Assembly (NCBI GenBank): GCA_963678705.1
Contig: OY783204.1
Span: 27,228,759-27,292,758, forward strand
Origin: Panorpa germanica
Taxonomy: Eukaryota; Arthropoda; Insecta; Mecoptera; Panorpidae
Reading direction: 5' to 3'
DNA: 64,000 nucleotides
Positions 46,661 to 58,928 of the stretch are shown here, one piece after another; the stretch's first letter is position 1; every line of letters begins with the position of its first letter. Under the pieces are notes generated by a model that saw only the letters and a program-made list of their open reading frames with translations, ran no database searches and was not told the origin of the DNA. A program made the position numbers and the translations under genes.

Positions 46661-49600
46661 TTACACCAGTTTTCTTTGACTATGAACAGAACACAAAAAT
46701 ACACTGTATATAATATAATCATTATATAATAAACAAAATACAAAATTGTACAATTATTATATTACAATTAATGTGAGATATAATCTAGGTATTGAAATCA
46801 AAGTAATATAATAAAACAAATTAAAAAATAAACAACGTCTTTCTGGTAATTAAGTGCAACATTTTTTACAACAATTTACAACTGCACCGAAAGTCAAGAG
46901 AAACTGCACTAGAAAGTGCTACACTATTCTCGAAAAGAAAACACTATGAAATTTTTCGAGAAATATATTTTCTTCCTCTCAGCATGTAGAATTGTACGTT
47001 CGTACGTACGTTCAAAACACCCCATATATTAAATGTAAAGTTCATGAATATTACAGAACAACCCCTGCCGAATTTATATTATTTTAACATTGTACAATAT
47101 TATTAAAACAAGAAACTAAATTTACAACCATCATTAAATTTCTAAAACACAACTTTGGGAAAATTGTTACAGTTTAAACATAAATTTACTAAAATCTAAT
47201 ACTTCTGTAGATGTATTTTAGTCTAATTAATAATTAGTAAGAAAGGTTCTATGCATGATGAACTACATGCATATGAATAGAAGCTTAGAACTTTAAATAA
47301 AGATAGTGTTAGAATACTAACTTTAGAATTCAACTTCTTAGTCATGTTTACTTAAGTAGTTAGACTTATTTTTAATTAAAATAAAGCTGTAATGCTACTT
47401 TACGAGTTTTAGTCATGGAAATCATTCATCAAAGCGTGTATTTTTTGAGTATGTAGTGATTTTTCTTAGAAAGACTATATTGAAAATGTCTTAAAAACTA
47501 TAACGTCCACAAAAATTTTGTAAAGCGCTTTTTTGTGAAGAGTGACTACATACTAATAGAAATAATATTAATATAGTTATAAGAGAAAAACTATCGAAGA
47601 AGAGTGCTTAAAAACATAATGATTTAAGGATAATTCGCAGCCGCAACCTCTACTTCCATATTCATATCCCCTTCTTCTTTCTCCAGATGTTATAGAATGT
47701 GTATAACAACAATTAAACTTCTGCTTTTGAAATCGAAATCGAGTCTCATTACAGAGACATTTAAACAGAATCCTAGGTGATCATTTAAAAAAAATTATAT
47801 TCTATAAATAATGTCCTGGTATTACTTATATAATAACTTAAAAAAAGTTAAAAAATTATTATTATTTTTCGATATATTTTAGAAACAAAACAGTCACCTC
47901 TTACTGATACACCTTTGCATTTTTTATTTTCAATGGACCATCTATTACACTCCTTTAACTAAATGTTCTCTTGTATTTATTTCATTAACACACACACATA
48001 CACTAGTGCCGTCCATGTCGGTGTCATTAGTCGTTGCCAGATCACGTTCAGATCATCATTTCCAGAAGCCACAACGCGCTGTACCATTTCACCGGGGCTG
48101 TACTAATATACGATTCAAATGCACCAAAGCGTTGACAATGCTCAAGTTTACAGACGCTATCCATCATTGAACAAACACAAGCCTTATATTATATTTAACG
48201 TATTGTTTGGTGGTGCAACGTTAGTATAATTACGAGGCTAATTGAATGAATAGATACAATGGTTACACATAGTTACAATTTAAATTGATTACAGATTAGT
48301 AAGCGTGATAAACCAGGATTAAATATACAACTTGTGTTCAAACTATTCAGTTACTAATTGTAATGCTATTTGAATATTTCGTATCTAGATACTTTTATGG
48401 TATCTAAATCTTATACAAGTAACTATTTCATTATTTTTAAATACTTTTAAACGTACCTTGTATATTGCAGTATGGATTTGAAAACTTCGTGTCGAAATCT
48501 ATCTTTATACCTTTTTTACATGATCAGATCACTTCCTCAATCCGATTCAGCTACGACTTCAGTTAGACAAAAGACATAAATCGTAAGAAAATCGTAAGAT
48601 AATTTGTCTTTGTGGACAAGACAATTTTGTCCTTCTTTTACCACAAGAAATGTCGAAAAATATTTATATTACCAACAAATTTGTTCAAGATTTGTTAAAT
48701 CACATGAAAAAAATCAGTTATGTAAGCAAATATTTTGATTTAAATGTTACCGCCTTAAATAATTTCATTTCAGTTCCATCAGTTCAATCACAGATTAGGA
48801 CAATACGGTATTTGACTACATAAACATAACATAACATATACATAAACGAATACAAAACGATCTTGAGAGTAACAAGTTATGTTTTAATAAATGTCATGAC
48901 AATTAAAAAACATTAACATCTACATCAATAACCTACAGTTACGACAATATAACCCGCTATTTATTATAGCGTGGTACATGTTCGAGGACAGTACTATAAG
49001 CAGCTAATTCTTTAGATTGTCCTGCTTATTTTATAAAACAAATCTAGATTTCTGTATTCTATTTTCTCGCATGTTTCTTTCTACATAGAATTATTTCAAG
49101 TTTTAATTTCCTTCTCAATTTTTTAATCACTGTCTTTTTTTTCTTATAGAGCATTACTTTTAACAACTTAAGCACAGCCTCCCAAACCATCCTTTTTACT
49201 TTTTTATAGCAAATACCGATGTAGGTGTATAGGAGAGACGAGGGTGATACGAGGTAGGTGAAACCGGGGAAATCAAGAAGAGAAAATGGGAAGGTAAGGA
49301 AGAAGGGTTGGTTTCTAACCCTCTGAGACTTCCCTACTTCTTGATGATCGAGTTGAGTGTACACAACTGGTCCAGCGAATGGATTGCTGGCGATTAATAA
49401 TTAAATTCAATATACTGAGATTGCCGTATCATCTGTTAAAGAATACTGAGATTAGATAAGAACTGTAACAATAACAATTGACTTGGAATTATAAATTAGG
49501 AATCGTGAAATTATTTATTTAAGTAAAGAAAAACTCAGAAAACTGTCAACACTAATTCTAAGACGAAATTACGATGCATCTTGCAAGAATCATTTTGCAA

Positions 49601-50893
49601 TATGTGAGCATGATCTTACATAATATAAGATCGATAGAATTTACAAATTAGATTAAGATTAAGGGGTGTTTTCCAATTACAGAGATTGTGCGGATGTTTA
49701 ATTAGAACATACATTACTTTTTAAATCTGTAATCTTAATCTATGATTGTTTAATTTTCTTCTCAAAAATTGTTTAAACGTTTTATCTCAATTTTATAAAT
49801 TTAATTTTACCATTAATTTTATTTAGTAAAATATTTTAGTTCTAATTAAATAAAATAAAAATTATTATTATTATTAAATCGTTTCATACAATGGTATTGG
49901 AAATAATAATCAATAATAATTGTCAACAATATCAAGATTTTTTACGTTTTATACAAAGATAGAGCATAACTTTTTAAAGTGCTCCACTCTGTTAAGCATT
50001 GCCGTAGTAAAATATGCCGCATTATGCGTTCTTGTGCCGTAATTAGAAAACAATCAAGATCAACTAGTACTAATTCTAGTAAAACTCACATTCCAGAAAT
50101 TTCCTTTTAAAATCAAATTTGATACTTCTTCTTCTTTTTGGTGTTCATGAAACCTTAAGAAATCTTTTTTATAGAGAAATTATTAAAACTTTTGGTAGCA
50201 GTTTTTGTTGTATAACTTTTTTGTTTTTAACTTTTTTATACTTTAAACAAAATAAAATCATTTCTATTTTTTTTTATTAAAAAGGATATACAGAAACTTT
50301 CTTTTAAGGAACTTTTTTCAAGTAAATATATAGTTGCAATAATAAAAAAGGATCATTTTTAAAAATAGAGTTACTCTACTCTATATAGGTGAATGTATTT
50401 TTCTATATAGTTGACACGTTCTTTAAAGAAATCAAGAAATAAGTTTTATATGTAAATGACGAAATAATGACGTCAGACGTCTTCAAGAAAGCTAATGTAC
50501 AAAGTTGCTACATTTATAAACGTGGGATAAATCATTTGGGAGATTATTTTAGTACTTCATTCCAAAAAGAAAACACTACTTACAGAAAAATGGGCTGTCT
50601 ACATAAGAATATATTTTCAGTACATTTTATATAATACAAGTTCATATTACGCATGCAAGTATGTTTTATTACTTCAACGTGATTTGAATCTTTGGTTAGA
50701 AAATTTGAAAAGTTACTGTGCGAAATTAATTGTTTTCATTTTTTGTATTTTGTGTTATTAATGGTTGTTAAAAATTGTTGTAACTTTGTTTTGAGGTTCT
50801 GTCAAAATTTTTGACAATTACAAAATGGTGCATTTATCAAAGAAGAGAACTGATATAACTTATAGAAAGATATACAAAAACACACACATACAT
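46661..50893. other. Non-coding AT-rich stretch
   Basis: The fragment at 47495-47550 is the left arm of the foldback repeat. GTACGTTCGTACGTACGTTC near 46995 is a small tandem/palindromic patch. The minus-strand frame at 49059-49364 (101 codons, Lys/Leu-rich end) has no recognised family and no splice context. Confidence 0.4.
47495..47550 (+). repeat. Foldback repeat, copy 2 (left arm only)
   Basis: AAAACTATAACGTCCACAAA then TTTTGTAAAGCGCTTTTTTG and TGAAGAGTGA matches the starts of 35430-35645 and 51139-51430. Confidence 0.55.
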
Positions 50894-50920
50894 ACAAGGG
50901 TCATTCGAAAAGTTACGAAG
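50894..50920 (+). mobile_element. Lone mariner-like terminal sequence
   Basis: ACAAGGGTCATTCGAAAAG is a typical outer end of mariner elements in insects, here preceded by TA-rich sequence. No transposase follows and no matching opposite end was found, so only one terminus survives, if the assignment is right. Confidence 0.4.
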
Positions 50921-51138
50921 AAAAAAAATATTGTATTATACAATTGTAATGCGGGACCATGGGTGTTTGTGCTCGAATGGCTAAAGCGAATATCCGTAAA
51001 CGAACCATGAATGTTTCCCTTACTAGTGCGATTCGCCATTATAACGAAACTAATCACAAAGGATCGCGTAAAGTATAATTCCGTCATTTAGTCACCATCT
51101 TCAAAATAAGGTTGTTATCAGTTTTCTTTATTCATCTC

Positions 51139-51430
51139 GAAAACTATAGCTTCCACAAAATTTTGTGAAGGGCTTTTTGTAGATAATAATATTGTCTACA
51201 ACTTCCATTAATAACTTTTTGTTGTGACTTTTACAATAAAAAAGTTATAAGCAAAAATAAATCTTATATTAAGAACAAACTACACTACAATCATTAAACC
51301 ACTTAATTGAAGATTTATTTTTGCTAATAACTTTGTTGCTGTAAAAGTTACCACAAAAAGTAATTAACAAAAGTTGTTGATGATAATATTATCTACAAAA
51401 ATGTTGTTTACAATTGTTTACTTATTTTCA
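51139..51430 (+). repeat. Foldback repeat, copy 3 (both arms)
   Basis: The left arm includes GTAGATAATAATATTGTCTA, TAACTTTTTGTTGTGACTTT and GCAAAAATAAATCTTA. The right arm, from about 51310, carries the inverted counterpart (AAGATTTATTTTTGCTAATA, AAAGTTACCACAAAAAGTA, GATAATATTATCTACAAAA). Arms of about 100 bp surround a short spacer at about 51271-51309, so the transcript would fold into a long imperfect hairpin. Confidence 0.7.
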
Positions 51431-52361
51431 AGACGACGACCGAATGTGCCCAAAAATGTGCGAACCTAAAATACACAATTTCTCAATTCTAGTTTAATAT
51501 ACCTACAATTTAATGAATACTGAATTGATCAATATTACCATAGTAGTAAGATAGATACAGAAAAATATTTATGAAAACAAAATTGTATAGAAAATAAAAT
51601 ATGACGTCTGCTAACACCTTCTGTATCCGGTTTTCCTAACTGCATTTTTCATTGGTAATTGCATTACGTGTTTTCCTTCAGTGAAGCCATCTACATCGCT
51701 CTGCTAGACAGCGGAAATGAAAAATGAAATAAAACTAAGTGCTCCTTCTAAGTAGATAAAAGCATTTATTCTAGGATACACTGTCTAAGTTCGTTCGCGT
51801 TGCGGCGTCAAGCACCGTAGTGTATAAATTACCTTTTACCTTTCATAAATCTAAATTTTAAACATCTGCATTTTATTGAAACCTATAATTTATACAAATA
51901 ACGTAGAAGTTCAAATTTTTTTATTTAAAAAATAAATATCGTGTCCATATCATGACAAAGACGATGGTTCATATAAAACATTTAAAGGGGGATAAAACCC
52001 ATCCATTTTCCTTATCAGAAACCCCAATAAAAATATAGTGTTATCGATATACTCGAACTTGAAAGGGAGACCAGCCTGGACTAATAACACGTATAAATCT
52101 ATTTTAGCAATGTGTCATCTCAAAGGTCACATTACCACCGCAGGGTTCAAATGGCCCAAGGGTCAATCAACAATTGTGTTCGAAAAATACGTTGGAGCAA
52201 GGTTAAAGTTAAACAGGGCGGGTTATTTATTTGAAAAAGTTTTATAATAAATAATGTCCGCCTCTGTAATATTGAAGTAATTCTACAATCAAAAAACGCT
52301 GATAAATAAAATAACCCAACATATATTTATTACGTAAATGTTATGTAAAAGTAAAACTTAC
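51431..52361. other. Non-coding stretch next to a minus-strand exon candidate
   Basis: The plus-strand frame 52038-52247 lies in somewhat less AT-rich DNA but has no recognised family and uses a non-ATG start. If the exon at 52362-52397 is real, this is intron. Confidence 0.4.
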
Positions 52362-52397
52362 CGACTTGCAGTAACAACACTTCGTTTTTGATGCCAC
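52362..52397 (-). CDS. Candidate 36-nt microexon, unidentified gene
   Basis: On the minus strand an acceptor TTATTTTGTTGCAG|GTGG and a donor AAGTCG|GTAAGTTTT flank exactly 36 nt, a multiple of three. All three frames are open: VASKTKCCYCKS, a Trp-His-Gln-Lys-containing frame, and GIKNEVLLLQV. Length divisible by three and open frames fit an alternatively included microexon, as is common in neuronal genes. I do not recognise the protein. The other minus-strand exon candidate at 16945-17009 would be downstream; with the first frame here the join keeps its fully open frame (…CCYCKS then IGKYNQ…). Such splice matches can occur by chance in 64 kb, but a donor and an acceptor this strong at 36 bp spacing is unlikely. 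Confidence 0.45.
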
Positions 52398-53042
52398 CTG
52401 CAACAAAATAAGCGCAATTAATTATGGGTATACTTAAAATCAATATTAAGAAGACGTTATCAGCTTTGCCATCACGCTGCCGAGCTAGTACATTATACAA
52501 TTTTATACAAAGTACAAGTTTTTACATTTGAAAAAGATTTCCAGTATTAAATTAATAAAAGGCACATCAATCCACTTTTAAAACAATTACGTTTTGAAAG
52601 AAAACTTCTTAATGATTAAATAATATGTAAGAAACAGTATATACATAATAAGTAAAATAAATTATGTAATTTGATTGCAAACTTATATAAGTTAATTAGG
52701 AAAGCGGTAGCTTTTTAAACATTTTACTGTTTTTATGCAGGTATAAACGAGTTATGCAGAAAATGAAAATATTATGAATTGCAAACAACAATTAGTTCTG
52801 CTCGAGGTTCTGCAGTGCGAGCAAGAAAATTGCTTCAAAAATAATTAATCAATTACCTCTTCTAGAGAGTTTGTAAAATGTTGAAATTGAAAGACAAAGT
52901 AAATATACGAGTATACCATATTTGAAGTTGTAAGAGTGTTATTAAATATGCATGTATTAGTATAATTCTTCTATGACTTAGAACGTAATAATACAATATC
53001 ATTACAGAAAAGCAGAAAGAAAAAAAATATATTTGTAGAAGA
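52398..53042. other. Non-coding AT-rich stretch
   Basis: Nothing recognised. The minus-strand frame 52862-53065 is AT-rich chance sequence. Confidence 0.45.
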
Positions 53043-53064
53043 CCGCGATAGCTCAGTGGTTTCA
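53043..53064 (+). repeat. 5' half of a tRNA-like sequence
   Basis: CCGCGATAGCTCAGTGGTTT carries a perfect A-box (TAGCTCAGTGG) with the preceding acceptor-like bases. It breaks into T-rich DNA with no B-box within 100 bp. It is a truncated tRNA pseudogene or SINE head. Confidence 0.5.
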
Positions 53065-55745
53065 TTTTAATTTATATAGTTTTTTTTTCGTATTTTTGAA
53101 TGCTGATTCCATTTTTAGAATTAATTTATAGCTAGGTGCTTAGAGTTATGAAATATTAGCATATTGAGGACAAAGTCAGTACAGTTATAAACTCCGATTA
53201 TTTGAAAGATAATTAAATTGTTTTTTAGTTAGATTTCGGTGTTAAGATTTCGTTTCTTTGCTGGCCTAAGGAATGCACTAATTTAATATGGCGTAATTTA
53301 ATTCCACACCATTTTTATATATCTGTCAATTCAATATCGTGCATTGAGTTATAGTTTCTTCGGCTATATATATAATCCGAAAGACATAGGTTATAAATAG
53401 CACGACTGCGGAATACAGATATTTCTAAATCCGACTACAAATAGCATCCAATATTTTCCAGAATAAGACGAAGCTCTTGAAGAAGCCTCAAATGATCAAT
53501 CTGTTACAGACAGTGTTTTATATGGCAGCCATTTGTACGAAAATCAATGTATGCCAACCCATTTGTCTTGTATGACTTGGAATATGAAATAAGCAAATAA
53601 ACGAGAACAAACAAAGAAAGGGATTGAATTAATTCGCATATCTAACGATTCGATTGTACATAAAAGCCGTTTATTTCGAAAAGAGGGCAAGTCCATCTTT
53701 GAAGGATATGAAGACAATCTGTATGGTATAGAAATTTAAATTTGAATTCTTGTTTACTTCACAACTCCAGTTTCTTTTGAAAATTGAAAAGATATACCGT
53801 ATTCTTTTTTTTATGTTAATGTGCTCTGAAAAATAATATATACATTTATAAACATTATTAACTAATAATTTAGAAATACGAGTATGTGTATTTAAAATAT
53901 AGAAATTAAGTTAGATTTATTGATAAAGTAAATTTTGCTTTACTGTTAGTGGTCTGGTACATTGCTCACACATTCTTTGTAGTTCTTGAATAAGTATAGA
54001 GCGCAGTAGAAGAAAAATGAATAAATCTGTTTTATTTTAAAATAGGTCAATCACAATCGGTACCAAAGTCATTGTTTTAAACTTTTTAGTAACAAATATG
54101 TTTTGCAACAGACTGTACATTTTAAATTCTACTTCATTTCCTTTCGAATAATATTATTCTCTATGAAGTCGGTCAATCAAAAATGACTTTTTTTTTGCAT
54201 TTTAAAATTGCAGCGTTTTTGTGTATAAAAAGTAACTATCACCATCGGCCGCGTGTTTATATTCGTTTAATGTTTCATACAGTCTACACTGTGAATACAC
54301 GCAGTAAATATTACTATGTTACATAGTACCAGGCTGCTATAAGTAATTTTTACTGGGTATTTCTAACAGTGTATGTATGCCATTTCAAAAGATAAAAATA
54401 TTTTGACTAAATAAAAATGCAACAACACATTTTCACGAGACTATAGCTGTGTTATTTATTGCATATTTTTTACTTCATATTTTTTTTTTTTTACTTTTAT
54501 CTCGATGTATTTAACTCTTTTATTATTTTGAATCTGCGGAAAATCTGCAAAGCCAGCTTTCATTTCCTAAATGCAAACATTTGCAGTTGTAAAGTACAGT
54601 CAATAAATTAAATAATATTTAAAAAATATGTTAATGAATATAATACAAAATGAAATGAATGAATTTTCTTAAAAATCGTAAAGTAAGTGAATATGAAAAT
54701 AATATACCGCAAAGTTGGTTTACCGTAAATTCCTTGAGGGAGCTACTGGAATAAAACATTTAGGTTTGTAATTTAGGTGCCCATGTTTTATAATGATTCA
54801 AGAAAAAAAATTATAGAAATATTGCAGGTGGAAATTTGATCTGATCTAATAGAAAGGGAAGACCATATTGTCAGATTTTTGTATGTACATAATCTATGTT
54901 AGGGCAGGTGCAGATTAATGCGACATCCCATAATCATTTACAATTTAATACACTCATATCTAAATAAAGACGTTTTGAAGAAGTTTTGAAAATTACAAAT
55001 TACCGTTAAACCTATTTCGGTTGCATTTAATTTTGTGTAATTTTGTGACTGTACCTGTTCTTTACACAAAGATTTAAGCCGCAAACAACAAAATATTCAC
55101 AACCTGCTATATGTATTTTAGATCTCAAATGGCTAATCTTAAAAAGAGCGCCAAAATCTCATTAATCAAATAGCTTTCATCTAGAACGGTTATAAATATA
55201 AAACACATTTTATCCCTATTTAATCTTAAATAAATATTTTCTTATTTCCAAGTAATTTTCTCTGAAATATATGACATACATTTCGCCCTCTTTATTATCT
55301 TAGGGGAACTAACGAAATTATCTGTTGAATGTTTAAATATAGAAAACATATAAAGGGTTTTCACCAGTTTATCATCTTCCTTTAGTCTTTAGTTGGTTAC
55401 CCTACAAACTTGTCATTTTAATTAACTTAAATCTACTAATTGACATTCAAAATTCGCCCTAAAATAAATTATACATATGCAAATGAATCTAGTGCGGGTG
55501 ACGTGTCAACTCCATTAAATCATATCGCCACAACCCCCTGTTACTCCTCACTCCTACACAAGTGCCGTCTTCCTCTTGTGTTGCTCCACTGACAAATAGT
55601 GGGGCGGTTGCCAACAGCTTGGCAGGTTCGTGAACCCCAGTTATTGCACTTTTGTTGTACTTTATGATTCTTGAATATTTCTTGCCAAATTTTTGAAATT
55701 TTATATTTCTTATTTGTTTAATGTAAATACTAATTATATAGTGTG
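53065..55745. other. Non-coding AT-rich stretch
   Basis: No gene or bounded element recognised. 54345-54360 (TTTTTACTGGGTATTT) may be a lone end of the CCCAGTAAAC family. Composition becomes more G+C-rich near 55495-55640. Confidence 0.4.
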
Positions 55746-56004
55746 CAGGGTCGTAGCAACCGCCGGATAAGCCGTATCAATGATACGGGCCCTCCGGGCT
55801 ATAGGGGCCCCAAACGTGTGTAAACAAAAATTCGTTTCTTTGCATACTTTCTATTCTTGAACCTTCCGGTTACAATTGCAACAGCTGAAAAAAGTTTCTC
55901 GAAATTAAAACTGATAAAAAATTATCTAAACATTTCTATGAGACAGGAAAGGCTATCAGACTTATCACTATTGTCTATAGAGGCAGAAAATTTGAAAAAC
56001 TTAA
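55746..56004 (+). pseudogene. hAT transposon remnant: 5' terminus joined to the transposase C-terminal dimerisation domain
   Basis: The left terminus CAGGGTCGTAGCAACCGCCG and the following GGGCC-rich palindromic stretch resemble the ends of hAT elements of the ZMYM1-like group. From 55824 a frame is open and reads YFLFLNLPVTIATAEKSFSK, then LKLIKNYLNISMRQERLSDL and SLLSIEAENL. This is the hAT C-terminal dimerisation domain (L-P-V-T-x-A-x-A-E-R-S-F, then the S-x-M-x-Q-E-R-L-S-x-L block). The zinc finger and nearly all of the catalytic region are missing between the terminus and this domain, so the element is internally deleted. After about 56000 the hAT similarity stops where a LINE fragment begins on the other strand. 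Confidence 0.8.
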
Positions 56005-56007
56005 ATC

Positions 56008-56305
56008 TTCTTCAGCTATGCATGATTACATGCGGTTACTTCAGGATTGTCTGAAAGTATGTCCTTTAGTTCACCAATGATTTTGTTCTTTGCGTTTGAT
56101 ATTGTGGGCAGGTTGTTAGTAGATGATGGACTGTTATTTGCGTCTGACAGTTGCTGCACTGCGGAGCTGTTGTTTTACTGATTAAATGTTGATGCGTCAA
56201 CCTCGTATGTCCTGTTCGTAGTCTGAAGACGGCTTTTTCGAATTGTCTATTGCTTTTATAAGAAGTTTTCCACTTTTTTGTATTTTCCTTAATCAATCTC
56301 AATTT
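56008..56305 (-). pseudogene. Non-LTR retrotransposon (LINE) ORF2 C-terminal fragment
   Basis: On the minus strand the frame reads NRQFEKAVFRLRTGHTRLTH, then PQCSNCQTQITVHHLLTTCP. The R-L-R-x-G-H-T-R-L-T-H segment followed by a C-x2-C...H-x4-C finger is the usual C-terminus of ORF2 in Jockey/CR1/I-type LINEs, after the reverse transcriptase and any RNase H. A stop at 56066-56068 ends this frame, but a shifted frame continues with ELKDILSDNPE, the usual L-x-D-I-L-x-D tail, so there is at least one frameshift. The upstream side is cut off by a stop at 56306-56308 and no reverse transcriptase follows. Dead and old. Confidence 0.75.
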
Positions 56306-58606
56306 TTAGGCAAATTCTCTATTCCTGTTATTATACACATAAAAAAAGTTCCAAATTTTCCTTTTTTGGAACCTTTAATGGTCTTATTCCTTAATGATTC
56401 TTTTACTTTCTTTCAAGCGTACTAAACTATTATGCTTACCAAATAATTGTAAACTGTATGTGAGAACAGACGTAGCAATATTTACTTGTGACATATTTTT
56501 TCTTTTGTTATTATTTGTAATATAAAATTCAATAGCCATTTACTTTATACTGATACAACAAAAAATAAAATTAAATAAGTAATTTTACGTAAATGTCTAC
56601 CTTCGTCTCTTTCTGATCAAAACAGCTAATAAAATGCTGCTGACGTGGACATTTTCCCTTGTCTACGTCGACCGCTACGTCTCTACGTCTCTCCCACGCT
56701 GAAACGTAAGTCCAGTGCACGAAGTAGCCGACTCAGCGGACGGCGGGTTAGATATTATCAAGTTACCTACACTAGTATATAACTTTGCACATTTTGGATA
56801 TAAGAAGATATTGAACTAATAGTTTTATCTGTGAAAAACTAGAAGTTTCTTATGAGAAATCTACTAGAGCTTTTTCGATTAAGGTTTTAATGAAACTTAT
56901 CTTATGGGATGTATATAAATAAGTACAATTTGTTTATTATCCTCAGAATTTCAGAAATTTGAATTTTCTTTTGCATAGATTCATTAATAAACTTTTAAGA
57001 ATATTTTAGGCTTTTATCCAAGCCAATATTCCAAGTATTACCGGAGTTACAGCAGTTTGAATGATGCGCAGTAGTTCATAAACTTATTTTTTAAACAACA
57101 ATTTTTTCTTTTGCGTTTATATTGAAAATACGTATTTGAACTGGTCGCCATGATATCTTGGGAACGCCACATTCGATTTTAATAAAAATTACACCATAAT
57201 ATCTCTTTTATAAAATGATTTATCGAGTAACATAAGCTTATTGCGACTGGATGCCTCGTTCATTTTGTATTAATTTATGAATTTTTCATAGCATCTAAGA
57301 ACCGTCAAAGTCTATTAACTTGTATAGTAAAGTATATTTTACCAAAACTTTTTTATACACCCTGTATAAAGTACACAAAACTTAGGCTGAATAATCGGGG
57401 TGTTATCTTGGCCTAGGGTACAGACCCATGTACGGTTTTTGCTGACATCAAAATACACAAAATCAAATATTAGTTTTACCACCCTGTACAAACTGTCAAA
57501 TTGGAAACGATAAATTAAACTCTATGATGAAAACCATAAAGATAAGCTGCGTTCTCTCAATTTATTGGCCATTTCATTTTACTATTATTATTATTACATA
57601 GTTTGTCCATTTTAAATTACTTGTTTTAATTCAAATAGATGTATAGTTTATACAGGGTGTTTGCTAGAGAGTGACAATATTTTATTAATTAATTATCTTT
57701 ACTGATCTTTTGATTTTTTTTGTTGTTGTTTAACTTGCACTATGGCATAGAGGTAAGAATAATATACTGTTTTGTACAACTCAAAAAAAAATTACCTTAT
57801 GCTAGTTATATACATAACAGTTTACCTGACAGATTTGCCTGAGCAGAGTACCTGTGCAGATAAACCTGAACGTGCAAACCTGTCAAATAAATCGTTACGT
57901 TATTTTTAATTAACTACGAGAGTTTACGAGCTATCATCCTAATGATATTAAATAAATATCTTTAGCTATTTAATAACAATTTTTTGGGCCTGTAAGATAA
58001 TTAAAATATTATTACTCCAATAACTAAACATTTTATGTAATATTTTTGTAATATTTACGTTTGGTATTTAACAGCAAATATGTTTAACGACTCTTGACAT
58101 TTGTGTAATAGTAGTGGTTTTGTAAATATAATTAACAATATAAATAATGAGATAATGAGAGTTCAGATATAATAGCTTATAATTATAAAATTGTACACAA
58201 GGGGCACTTTCTAATTAATATAAATTTACATTTTGATTGTTTAATAATTGATAATAAATTATTTATATTATTAATTAGTATTATTTATCAAATAGATTAT
58301 ACACATACATCATATAAATAATCATATTAATAATTAAATAAAAATTAATAAATACTGTGCATCAGATTATGTTACATTGTGATATTTTTTATCGGTTGAA
58401 TAATGGCTTATAAATCGGGTAATAAATAATTAATATGTTAAAGGTAATTGTGTATTAAATGGTCTTAATGTTAAACCAATAGACAGATGTTTCTTTTGTT
58501 TATATTATCATCAGGGTTAAATAAGATTTGCTTCTTTAAAAAATATTAAACACAAGTAAAAAATTTAAACAAAATCATTAATTTAGGTAAATTTGTTTCT
58601 TATTTG
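56306..58606. other. Non-coding stretch with lone TACAGGGTGT-type ends
   Basis: Motifs CACCCTGTATAAA (57358-57370), ACCACCCTGTACAAAC (57479-57494) and TATACAGGGTGTTT (57649-57662) resemble single termini of the hairpin MITE family at 61951, but they do not pair into an element. A GC-richer patch lies at 56637-56755. No exon supported. Confidence 0.4.
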
Positions 58607-58928
58607 ACTCTTTTTTAGAGTCAGTGTCCTCTCTAGCGTTACCTGTAGAAACTTATCACCTAATGAAATCATTTTGGTTTTTCGATTTCAGAAAATCCAT
58701 TGCTGAGTTATAAGTGGCACCGCAATGTTGCTTTTTTTGTGACGTCTGCGGAGATTCGCTGTCAATGCCTCATTTATTGACATTTATTTATGAAAATTTC
58801 ACAAAGTATTCTTTAAATGTTATTTTATCATGTATTAATTATAGAACTAATTATATATTAACTGTGTAGTCAAAAAACATTATCGAAAATATGCTTTTTT
58901 TATCGTTTTGACCTTACTCCCCCCTTAA
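58607..58928 (-). mobile_element. TTAA-flanked non-autonomous DNA transposon, copy 3, truncated
   Basis: Read on the minus strand it begins TTAAGGGGGGAGTAAGGTCA at 58928 and follows the 3184 copy through GACTACACAGTTAATATAT and GCGGTGCCACTTATAACTC to GGTAACGCTAGAGAGGACAC. The join there skips about 200 bp present in copy 1. The other terminus is missing, so this copy is truncated as well as internally deleted. Confidence 0.75.

Noticed and set aside
49059-49364. 101-codon minus-strand frame with a Lys/Leu-rich end
   Set aside because: No recognisable domain, and the composition matches the surrounding AT-rich DNA. Kept only as non-coding.
57358-57662. Pair of TACAGGGTGT-type ends facing outward from each other
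   Set aside because: The orientation is wrong for one element: the CCCTGTA end is left and the TACAGGG end is right. They are lone ends of separate decayed copies.
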